Shown: positions 23,341-35,800 of the stretch, piece after piece | How the letters are laid out: each line of letters starts with the position of its first letter | How positions within the stretch are numbered: position 1 is the first letter of the stretch | From: Mytilus californianus | Lineage: Eukaryota > Mollusca > Bivalvia > Mytilida > Mytilidae | NCBI RefSeq assembly: GCF_021869535.1 | Contig: NW_026262668.1 | Location: 13,438,348-13,502,347, forward strand | Direction: 5' to 3' | DNA length: 64,000 nucleotides | The notes under the pieces: model-generated | Told to the model about the DNA's origin: nothing | Databases searched by the model: none | Seen by the model: the letters and a program-made list of their open reading frames with translations, nothing else | Position numbers and translations under genes: made by a program

Positions 23341-26300
23341 AGATGTGTGAAATATTCATGAAATAATGGTACTAAACATTAGAATGTAGCTTTTTTTTAA
23401 GTAAATCTGCCGTTTTTAAATTAAGACAAGCCTGACCAAAACAAAAATTAATGACAGAATCACGATCACCTCTAAATATATGTTCGGCAGATTTTGGTGA
23501 TATTTAGGTTTAAGATCAGTCATGTCTTGTAACCTTCTTTATTTAGGGGTTTTGTATAAATGCATGGATAGATTATACCTGGATGAACTATGATGTCTGC
23601 CTCTTATGAATGAAGGCATGCACATGTCGATGAGAAAAGAATCGCAGCACTCTCTATAGGAACGCCGACTTCTGTCGTAAAACACCACCACCAAACGTAA
23701 TCAGATTTTATATTTATATCTACGTTGGTAATTTTTATGAAACAGTGTTTGAATACTAGTAGTTCTTTCACTGTCTTTAATAAGTTAACAATGAGAAAAC
23801 GTGTTTCCTGATAGTGCAGAAAGTGTGAGATTTTCTGTTCACAATGCATTGGATTTAACGTCCCTATTTTGACCAGACTTGCCTGGATATAGAATACATA
23901 CATTTTCCTTAGCAATCTTTATTTCAGCTTATTTTGGTTTTTTAAGAGTTTGCTGTTGATGGCATAATATTTTTATTTTATTTATTGTTTTTTCTCCTTT
24001 TTTAATTTGGTGCTATCTATATCATAAGTAAAGGGTACAATTCAAATGATTAAAACTATCTACACGCTATTATATGCATGTGGTACATTTAATTCCCTTT
24101 ATTCCTCTGGTTTCTTTCTTGGTATAGCTTGACGAGGCAGTTGCATGGATTGAAGCTTTGACAGTGAATTTAAAAAAGGACATGAATTACTCACCTGCAA
24201 ACAAATTCCTGTTTTGCTGATCAGTTTTGTTGTTTAGTTTCTACCTATCTATTAGATTTTGAAATAATAGGTAAAAACTTCAAAGTTGAGTCAAAAAAGT
24301 CACAAAATGATAATTACTCATATTAGGAGTCATCCAATGGCTTAGGTAAAATTGGAATTTTTGTACATCTTGTATTGGTGATAATTTTTACTGTTTAAAG
24401 TTTCTACCTACTAGTATATGTCAAGTTTTTGAGATAAATATGCAAAACAGTCATCTGATAATGTTGTGGAAATGGGAAATAGGTAGATCCTGACATACTG
24501 AATATTTTTGCCCCTATTGGAATTTCTTTTTTAAACCCCTCCAACTAAAATTCTGTTGCAAATCGTTTTCCCAACACACCCAGCTTCTTTCTAAAGGAGT
24601 ACATACTTTATCTATTTGACTTCTACAGATTTCAAAGAAGCAAGTTTTTATTTTAAAGAAAATTTTACAAATACTAAGGTGTTCATTGAGGTTTGTAAAA
24701 TTTTGTATTCCCTGATTTTCATTTTGTTTGTGATTTCCGTAGTTCATCTGTCAGAGATAAGTTATATGAATGCAGTATATTAAAATCAAGAACTAATTTG
24801 CATTTTTGTTTTTATGCAAAAGTAGAACATTTAATATGGTCTTACACAAAGCTACCAAGAGACTATTTATTTCACACTTTATTTGTGAACAGTTGTACTA
24901 TATAACACTGTTAATAATGTTATATGAATAAATACAAAATAAAACCATTTGATAGTAAGAAGGTAGAAATGCTGCATTAAAGTCCTGTATTATCAACAAG
25001 AAACCGTTTTTTGATTTTTTGTGTTGTTTTTTTTCAATTTGAGACAATGCAAGGGGAATAACTCTGGAGAGGAAATTGAAACAACAGGGAAAATCAAACT
25101 TGACCCTGCATTTCATTTAAAGTAGTTTGTTGTTTAACAATCATAAGGTTCATATTAAACCCAAGCTTAAGTTTTTATCTAGATATTGTTCCAAACATTC
25201 ACACAAACTGACAATTATTATACATGTATTGTCTATATTCTCCACTCAAATTTTTCTTGGGAGCATATAAAAGAACCTTTAGTAATTTGATAGACTATAT
25301 AACTATATGAATTATATGGGAAAGAATATCACAAGTCATTTTGACCAATGTAATTAAGTCAAATTCAAAGAATTATGACCATGAGGGTAAAATCTAAAGT
25401 TTACAAGATGAGCAATGTATTGGTCCATCATAAGCTTTTTCATTTCAGACTTGAAATACTCGGACCCATATGCAATAACTTACACAATATCAATGGTCTA
25501 CTATAAAAGCACACTAATGCAATAACTTCAAATTTTATGTCACTAAACATAATAAAATTAAGATCCATGATGATAATGCAAGGTATATTAAATATCAATG
25601 CTCTAAATATGTATAAATGCTCAAAATATGCATCAGTTGTTTACACCTTCGTCAATACCCATATGCATTGTAGTAACATATATGCCCTGGTTCGAGAACA
25701 AAAAAACAAGACAAACTTCATAATTTTCTGTATCTTCTTTTTAAGAATAGTTACACAGTTTACATAAATTATCTTCTTCTTCTCAAAATACAATTGTTCA
25801 ACAAACACTGCAATTTTTATAACAAGGTTAAATATTACGAGTCTGACTTTTAATCACTATATAAATATTACGAAGTGAAGTAAAATGCATGTAGAAAATA
25901 GACGATGACTATCACAGAATGCTGATATATAAACATTAATTTGTAACAATTTTCTAGGATAAATAAACTAATAACTCTGATAATAAGTATCAGTAATCAA
26001 GTACACTGTTCCCATCATATAAAATTACTTAGTACACACAGTATTGAGTCTATTGGTTGAATTATCTTAATTATATCATATGGTGACAAATAATAAATCT
26101 TTATAAATATGGTACTTATTTATAGAGGAAATTTTTATATTTAGCATGCAATTTCGGTATGAAAAAAAGTTTTAAACAAAAAGCCATAAATATGTTTTCC
26201 AAGTGTCTTTCTTGATTAAAATTTACAGGTGTTTTGGCTTATATACATATCTTGTCAAGGTTTCAACACTAATATCTTATAAGCTAGTTAGGTGTAAAGT

Positions 26301-26658
26301 TTGTCATTCAATAGTTAAATATGTCTAGTTTTTTTTTTTATTAAATTTACTGGTATTGTAGCCATAACCTCTTTATCAAAACTAGTAGGCATAGAACATA
26401 CAATCCATCAACAGTATAATATACTGAATACCAATAACTTATATATCAAAATCAATTGTATTTTTCTATAAAATCAAAAATTATGTCTATTTCAAATCAA
26501 ATACACTATTCTTTACTTCAAAGTTTTCTTTAATTAATTGGTACGAAGGATATATGTTATGGAAGTTTAGAAATAGTGTATGTAGCAGATCATCGTAATG
26601 AATTATCCTGGCAAGTCATTGACCTAAAGATTGTCACAACACTTCAAATTCTTTGTCT

Positions 26659-26836
26659 TCAGTTACTAACAATACTTCTAGCTATAAGTTCTTTCATAAT
26701 TTCATTACTACCACCATAGATTGGTTGAACTCTTGCATCAACAAAGGCCCTTGCTATAGGATACTCCCACATATAGCCCCAGCCTCCATGCATCTGCAGA
26801 CATCTTGTTGCCACACTATTTTGTAAATCAGATGCC
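26659..26836 (-). CDS. ACADL: ACADL exon 9 (last coding exon)
   Basis: Encodes ASDLQNSVATRCLQMHGGWG ... ELIARSIVSN and the TGA stop. It contains ACAD signature 2. A candidate polyadenylation signal AATAAA (minus strand) is at 26342-26337, about 320 bases after the stop. Confidence 0.95.
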
Positions 26837-29800
26837 CTATTAAAATAGTAAAATTATATATTATCAGAGTGTTCATATTAATAATTCCCTAAAAGGCCGT
26901 GAAATTAAAACAACACAATATACTGTTAAAACAAATTTTAGATGATTTATTTTTGCAAATTTATATCTTAGTTGATGCATTCAGAAGATAATACTCTGTA
27001 AAATCAGAAAATTTTTGTGTGCCATTATTATAGAGAGTTTTGAAAAATGACAAAAAAAAACGATAAATTACTGCGATTTAAGGCAAAGTTGCATACAAAT
27101 AATGCTATCAAAATGTACAATGCAAATTTTTCTTTTTGTGAAACTTATCACGTCACAATTTTCCAACCAATTAAAAACATCACAAAAGTTTCTGAATTTT
27201 TAGTATTTATTTTGGACAATTTTAATTCATGAAATTTTTCTACATGGTACTTACAAAAATCAGGTAAATAAATTTCTTTTGAAAATTAGTTGACTTACAG
27301 TATTAAATGAATAAAATACTAAGAGATAAAAGGTCCCAAATTTTAGAAAGAATCAAACTATTGTTTTCTACCGTAATAATCACCTGATAAGATACCTATT
27401 AAGGGAGATAATTTGCCTTTCACCAGATAAGACACCTAAGGGAGATAATTTTCTGTTCACTGGATAATTTACCTTCCTACCACAGCAAATGAAACAGAAA
27501 GTAAAGAATACATATGTCATTTTTTCTAGTCTATGTAGAATAAAGGGACTTTACCGGAGATAATTTTCTGTATTGATTTAAAAAAAGGTCTCCACAAATT
27601 GCTATCTTGTGAACCGTTACATACTTCATTGCCATAAATATTCACCATCAACTTGATCCTTTATTCAATTTTTCATTTTTTCACTATTAACCTCATTTAT
27701 CTCAAAAATAAATTGGTGACCAATATAACGCATGCCCTTATCTGGTAATTTCAATAAGTCAAGAATAAAGTATCCACTGAATAATTTGGAGCATAAATAT
27801 ACTGTCTCCACACAGAAACTTTTCAGCAATAGTTTAAGGTGGTAATCTCTGATAAGAATAGACCTTCAATGGACCAAGGTTCAAGAAGAAACCTTTCAGC
27901 ATCCGTTTCCTATGGAGTCTTACCAATATTTAGCCATTGAAGCCATGACATTATCCAGTCCTTTTTCATTATGTATCTCTAAACAATTGTCCATAAAGGC
28001 TCTTCCTACACTGATCTCTGTCTTCAACTCTGCTAGTTTATGTTGCATGGTCTGAAATGATATATAAATTGTTATTAAATCTGATAAAGAGAAAGATAAG
28101 GTTTTTGTAATATATGTTTTGAAAAAATGGTCAGTTGGTCAATAGGTTTTTTTGGCTATCAAGGAAACTGGCATGATCAAAAATATTTTGTATACAGAAT
28201 TCTCTGCTGAATGCCTATTTCATTAAGTATTTATAATAAACAAAACTACCAGGTCACAATAAAATGATTTTATGCTTTTCAGAATTTTCTGTGCATTTTG
28301 GACTGACTTTTTTTTTTTTTAACTAAACCTAATTCTGAAAGAAAATCGCTAAAAAAATGAGACATCTTAATTCAATGGATTTCTGTCAAAATTGCACTAA
28401 AACTTGTATAATCAGTTGTAATAGATATTATGGCTAAATTCCTGAAAATATTAATAATTGACTACAACTGTTATTTTCTAACTTTCCATGCAACTGTAGC
28501 ATAGAAGGAATGGGTTTATATCAAATTTCTTAAAAATCTTTAACTGAAAAGTTTTGAATAAAGAATTCCCAGATTATGAGAAAATCTCAAGATTAAAATT
28601 TTCTGCTTTCAACAATGTAAATCTAATAAAAATTGATACAGAATCGTAATCATAATTCAAATAAATAGGTATAAAAGTAAAAAACTGTGGCTGAAATATT
28701 TCAGCATGCCACAGATTTACAGCAACAATTCAAATCGACGTATGTAATTCATATAGACATTTTTTTAAATCATTTATTTCAGTTTTAAAAAAAGGAGAAG
28801 GTTATTAAACAATCTGAAATAACCTAAATACCTATGCAATCCATAGACATTAAGGTGGTGTGATCTATTATCAACTCCAAGTCTACTTCATTGAAACTTA
28901 AAATAAGTTTACAGTATTTTTCTATTGTCGAAAAGTTAGATTTCCAAAAATTAAATATTCTCCAAACAGAAAACTTGAACAATCAACCATAAAAGGTCAA
29001 CATAATTTTGTTTTTTTCAAATCTATTATTCAATTAGAACCGTAATATCAAAATATTGCAAAATAAAGAGATAAAGTCAAGTTTTCCAGGGTACAGTTGA
29101 CATCAAAGGGAAATAATAAGTTTAAATTAGGTATTATCTCCCTTGAACTCTCTTACCTGTAAGTGACTCAATGTTTTACCAAAAGCCTTCCTTGTTTTGA
29201 CATAATTTCTTGTTTCTTCAAACATAAATTCACACGAAGCCAGTCCCATAGCACCAATAAGAAGTCTTTCCTGAGGTAATTCTTGCATGAGGTAGTAGAA
29301 GCCTTTGTTTGCTTCTCCAAGTAAGGCTGATTTTGGTAATCGGATATCTTCAAAAAATAACTCAGCAGTGTCCTAGTTTTAAGAAATCAAAAGAGTTTTA
29401 TCATACACTTTCTTCTGTCCTCTTTTTACTCTAATAAAATAAATATCTGTAAGGTTTTAATTACATTAACTTTTTTTTATATCTGATATACAAAAGCACT
29501 GATCCCATCAGTCAAGTTCTTGTAGCAAAGTTTAATTCGTTTTTTCATTATGTGCACCAATAATTCAATCAATTTAATTTGTTCTTATGTAGTGCTTTTA
29601 CACCACTGTCCGAGGTAAGGGGGAGGGTTGAGTGTTCCCAAACATGTTTAAACCCACCACAATCTTTATTTGCCTGCCTAAGTCAGGAGCCTTTAATTAG
29701 GTGATTGTTGTGCATTGGCGTCTGTCATATTTGTTTATCATTATTTGTTTTGTTATTATTCAGGTCATTGGTTTTTTTCATGTTTTAACTGTTCAAAATT

Positions 29801-32800
29801 TTGTCATGTCAGGGCCTTTTATACCTGACTATGCAGTATGGGTTTTGCTAATTGTTGAAGGTTGTTTGGTGACCTATACCTACTAACATCCATGTCATTT
29901 GGACTTTGGTGGATTATTATCCCATGAGCAATCATACTACATCTCCTTATTTTCATACAGTTAAGTTTTTATACCTGAGCTTTAAAACCAATCTTCTCCA
30001 GCTTTCTTCCTTTAACAAATCCTTTCATGCCTTCCTCGACCAAAAACAGACTGATTCCGTGTGCAGCAGATTTGGCTGTGGGATTAGTGATAGCTACAAC
30101 TATAACCACATCTGCCATCCAACCATTAGTTATAAATACTTTACTGCCATTTAGTATCCAATCATCACCATCCTGCTTAGCATTTGTCCTGATACCTTGA
30201 AGATCACTGAAAAATAGAAAAAAAACTTGTTATTTCAGTTCTAAGTGCTTTAGGTGTTTTGATGCTTCATTGTACGTTTAGATCAGTGGAGACTTTTTAT
30301 TACTGGACCAAATAATTTCTCTGGACAATCAAAAATTAAATTTGTCAACATACTATCCAGTCATATTTTAATTTTATGGATCCAACAAGTGTTTTTTCAG
30401 ACATTTTGACCATTGAACCAGGTTCCTTCATAATAACAGAAATTGGTAATGTCTAATCCTGTAACATTTTGAATATATCTTATAGTGCATGATGCACAAC
30501 TTAGTGCAGCTCTTCTTAAAATTGCAAAGGTGTAGATGTAATATTGTCAGCTTTAATTTTGTTGTAGGATATTTGACAAATTCTGATGTTTTAAGATTTA
30601 CCTTCCTGCACCTGGCTCTGACATAGCTATGGCACCGATACATGTTCCAGCTACCATTCTGGGTATGAACTTTTCTACTTGTTCTGGTGTTCCGTAATGC
30701 GTTATATAGGGCATAACAATATCAGAATGAAGTGTAAAACCAGGTCCTGAACAATTTACATACATCCTGCAAACAGATAAATATATATTATTTCAGCAAC
30801 ATTACAATATGATTTAAGTCATTATCTTTAACAGTAGAATGAGTTCATGAACTCTCAGTATTCTCATCTCCTTATTTTTCGATTTAGGGACTAAAAAATT
30901 GGCCCTTTCTTGAATAAGAGACTTTTTTATTTGGTTGTACCATTAATATTCATTTTATGTTGTAAATAGGGTATCTTGTCTTCAGGCCACCATTTAATTG
31001 TGCAAATCTGATTAAATATTTAGTGTTAAAAAAAAAGGTTTAAAATAGTGCAAACAATGTGATGAGATGGCATTTAAATTATCATTTTTCTTACAATTCC
31101 AATATTCTACTATACCATCATTTTAAATTCCAATAATTAATCTCATAATTTTGTTTTCATATCAATGAAATTGAATGCATTCATTTATCATTGTGTATTT
31201 CACAATTAACAGCATTTGTTTTGGAACTTAAATATTTTACTTAGGTCATTCATTAAAATGATTGTGGAAGGTTGGGAAAGGAAGTTTTATTTTTAAACAT
31301 GTGTCTTGGGTCATTTATGGTTGTAGGTCCATGCAAAGTTACTCAAGGAAAAGCATGTTGGTTGTAAGGGCATTTTAGAAGTCCCTTCATGCCCTCCCAT
31401 ATTTATTTTAATGGAATAGCTCTTATTGGTATTATGATAATTGATACCTTTTCTGCCATGTTTACAAAATCTTTTGACCTTCATTTTAAAGGGTGTTTTA
31501 AAGCTATTGATTTAATGTGAAATCTCTTTTGTCCATTGCACAAGACCATGAGGTAGCTTATGTTATTTGTTTTATAATTATATATTACACAATTTTTTCT
31601 GACGTTAATATACCCTACATCTTTTCATTTTTCTTTTGTATTGTGGAAAAGATACAGTGAATTCATTATTATTCGTGGATTTTGTGGGTATAAGTCAACC
31701 ACAAATTGAAATGTTCAATGAAGTACAAATTTTCTAAAGGCTAATATGCAAACTTTTGCAAAACCACAAAATCAAATATTGACGAAAATACAATTTTCCA
31801 CTATGCACGAAAACTGGTACCCACGAAAATAAATGAATCAAGAGAGGCAGAAAATTTGATGGAAAAGTATAAAACAACATGAGTATTACCCTGTCATATC
31901 TACCCTACTCCATAATGTTGTATGATTGATGGAAAAGTATGAAACAACATGAGTATTGGCCTGTCATATCTACCCAACTCCATAAAATTGTATGATTGAT
32001 GGAAAAGTATGAAACAACATGAGTATTGACCTGTCATATCTACCCTACTCCATAATGATGTATGATTGATGGAAAAGTATGAAACAACATGAGTATTGAC
32101 CTGTCATATCTACCCTACTCCATAATGTTGTATGATTGATGGAAAAGTATGAAACAACATGAGTATTAGCCTGTCATATCTACCCAACTCCATAATATTG
32201 TATGATTGATGGAAAAGTATGAAACAACATGAGTATTGGCCTGTCATATCTACCCTACTCCATAATGTTGTATGATTGATGGAAAAGTATGAAACAACAT
32301 GAGTATTGGCCTGTCATATCTACCCTACTCCATTATGTTGTATGATTGATGGAAAAGTATGAAACAACATGAGTATTGGCCTGTCATATCTACCCTACTC
32401 CATAATGTTGTATGATTGATGGAAAAGTATGAAACAACATGAGTATTGCCCTGTCATATCTACCCTACTCCATTATGTTGTATGATTGATGGAAAAGTAT
32501 GAAACAACATGAGTATTGGCCTGTCATACCTACCCTACTCCATAATGTTGTATGATTAATGGAAAAGTATGAAACAACATGAGTAATGGCCTGTCATGTC
32601 TACCCAACTCCATCATGTTGTATGATTGATGGAAAAGTATGAAACAACATGAGTATTGACCTTTCATATCTACCCTACTCCATAATGTTGTATGATTGAT
32701 GGAAAAGTATGAAACAACATGAGTATTGGCCTGTCATATCTACCCTACTCCATAATGTTGTATGATTAATGGAAAAGTATGAAACAACATGAGTATTGGC

Positions 32801-35800
32801 CTGTCATGTCTACCCAACTCCATCATGTTGTATGATTGATGGAAAAGTATGAAACAACATGAGTATTGACCTTTCATATCTACCCTACTCCATAATGTTG
32901 TATGATTGATTGAAAAGTATGAAACAACATGAGTATTGACCTGTCATGTCTACCCTACTCCATAATGTTGTATGATTGATGACTTACTGTTCCTCCCATG
33001 TGATTGCTGTTGACAGAAGATCTCCACCAACACCACCAAACTTTTCAGGTGTGTTCACTCCTAGTAATCCATTTGCTCCAGCTTTCTCCCAAACCTAATC
33101 AACAGTCAAAAATGAATTGAGAGAAAACAAAATTTTGACATTTTTTCAAGATAATATTTTCCAGCATTTTTATTTTATAAAGACAGGCATGTTATTAACT
33201 GGGAGGTAAACAATTGAGGTTTGTTTAACTAATCTGTATTGGTAATCTGTGTCAATAAAAGAACAATTCATCAATCTTTTTGAAATTGTTTCTCATGGTT
33301 AACTAGTTTACAACTAAGGACTATTCCAGGAAGAAATGTATGGGAGCCTTAGACACCACCTGATATTTCTTTTCACTGGGTAATAGAGGTGGACAGGAAA
33401 CAATTACAATTCTCTTACATAAGAAAATAAAATTATGGGTGGCGGGGTAAAATAAAAGTGTTATCCATAATCTAATTGGAATTAAATTCAAGGGTATTTC
33501 AATTATATTTTTCAGGACATATAACTGTGCCAAGTCTGACAATGTGTTTGTTTTTATAAACTTTATATTCCTATACTAACCTCTCTGCTGAGTTGTCCTT
33601 CTTTTTCCCATCTGAATAAAGATAAACACAATTATTAAAAGGCCAACTAAAATTAATTAGATTTTCATCCAGATTTTTGAAAAAAATGGGGTGGGTGGGA
33701 GGATTTTATTTTTCAATTTTTATTTCCTCTGAAACCCTTTTGTAGAGTGTTCTTCATATGCAATGTCAATAAGAAACTTATGAGTACACTACAGAGTGAA
33801 ATGAAAACTCAAACTGTGTTGAAAAATACTTAGGTTGATGCTTTTAAGATTCTTATGCAAGGTGCAAATATAATTACAATGTAAAACATGAACCAAAAAG
33901 AAGTTGTTCAATTACTCTATTGAGTGAGCGGCTGGGGACAGAGGGTATTTGCTGTTTGTCAACAAAAAACGACAGCCTTGGGGAAAATCTAAGGGCTTGC
34001 TCAGTAAACTACATTTCGTACGTTGGTAGACTTTTTGTACTCAATATATACGGTCATACATTGAACAAGTTTGTGCGTGTGTCAATTTCTTTATTCCAGT
34101 CTGACATGTTTTTTGTTCCAATGTGTTCCACAATTCATGTGCTTTTGGATATCAATCACAGTCCAAATTTCCTAACAAAAAGTCATTGTATAAATAAAAA
34201 AATCCATGGTTTTCTAATCACTGAAATTTGTGACATACTGTGATTTGCGTTCTTTGACTCCGCAAATTACCTGTAACCCTAATATTTAATGCCCTTCCCG
34301 TAATGAATCTCTATTCTCGAAAGATAATGTTGTCATCAAAGAGCAGCAGAATATGTCGACTTACTTGGTTCAATAACTCGAAGAAAAACGAAAACCAGAA
34401 GTTTTGAATGAAACGAAATTATTGGCGGCTATCGTTAACTGAAATGAACAAAATCCGGAAATCTTAACATTTTGAAAACAAATAAAATCGGGGAGGGCTG
34501 GGATGAAAATCTATCAATTAATTTTAATTGGCATAAGTCCTACAAATCACAGCATGAAAAATAAAGTTATCTTAAAAACCTGTAATTTTCAAAGTACAAA
34601 ATAATGTCCTTAGTAATGGATTACATCCCTGAAAAGAATTCCCAATAGCTCAGATACCAATGACTGATGGTATGATATCTCTTTAGAAATACCATGGAAG
34701 ATATTAAAGTGTCTCTAATTCATCAAATCAAGTATTGTGAATTAGCCTTCAATAACCACAAGCATTCTTTGGTATGGTGCTATCAAGTATTATGAATAAG
34801 CCTCCAGTAACCACAAGCATTCTTTGGTATGGTGCTATCAAGTATTATGAATAAGCCTCCAGTAACCACAAGCATTCTTTGGTATGGTGCTATCAAGTAT
34901 TATGAATAAGCCTCCAGTAACCGCAAGCATTCTTTGGTATGGTGCTATCAAGTACAAAATGTATTATGAATTAGCCTTCAGTTACCACAAGTATTCTTTG
35001 GTATGGTGCTATCAAGTACAAAATGTATTATGAATTAGCCTTCAGTTACCACAAGTATTCTTTGGTACGGTGCTATCAAGTATTATGAATAAGCCTCCAG
35101 TATCCACAAGCATTCTTTGGTATGGTGCTATCAAGCATTATGAATTTGCCTCCAGTAACCACAAGCACTCTTTGTTATGGTGCTATCAAGTACAAAATGT
35201 ATTATGAATTAGCCTTCAGTAACCACAAGTATTCTTTGGTATGGTGCTATAAAGTATTATGAATTTGCCTCCACTAACTGCAAGCATTCTTTGGTATGTT
35301 GCTATTAAGTATTATGAATTTGACTCCAGTAACCGCAAGCGTTCTTTGGTATGGTGCTATTATGAATTAGCCTTCAGTAACCAAAAGTATTCTTTGGTAT
35401 GTTGCTATTAAGTATTATGAATTTGCCTCCAGTAACTGCAAGCGTTCTTTGGTATGGTGCTATTATGAATTAGCCTTCAGTAACCACAAGTACTCTTTGG
35501 TATGGTGCTATTAAGTATTATGAATTTGCCTCCAGTAGCTGCAAGAATTCTTTGGTATGGTGCTATTAAGTATTATGAATTTGCCTTCAGTAACTGCAAG
35601 CATTCTTTGGTATGGTGCTATTAACTATTTTCTATTTCGTACATGTGCTTACATGACCTGTTATACAAATATTTTAAGAATTTTGACTTTTACTGTTAGT
35701 TCTTATATGCACACGTTGGTTTTCCACATATCAAGATAAAAAAAGCAGGCTTAGTAAAACACAACTGCCATATAACTGTGCCTGTCTAGAACCCTATCAG

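Larger units (their letters stand above)
17994..26650. other. Intergenic region between KANSL1 and ACADL
   Basis: No gene could be supported here. The ACADL 3' UTR presumably occupies the right part. Recognisable items are a LINE-type 3' tail near 19530, a GT-rich low-complexity tract at 20268-20400, degenerate repeats at 20980-23120 and a 30-bp triplication at 23253-23340. The rest (18.0-19.3, 19.6-20.2 and 23.4-26.3 kb) is AT-rich with nothing recognised. Confidence 0.6.

Noticed and set aside
31861..32980. Regular repeats resembling a CRISPR array
   Set aside because: Units are contiguous with no unique spacers, lie in an animal gene intron and have a 70-bp period: a minisatellite.
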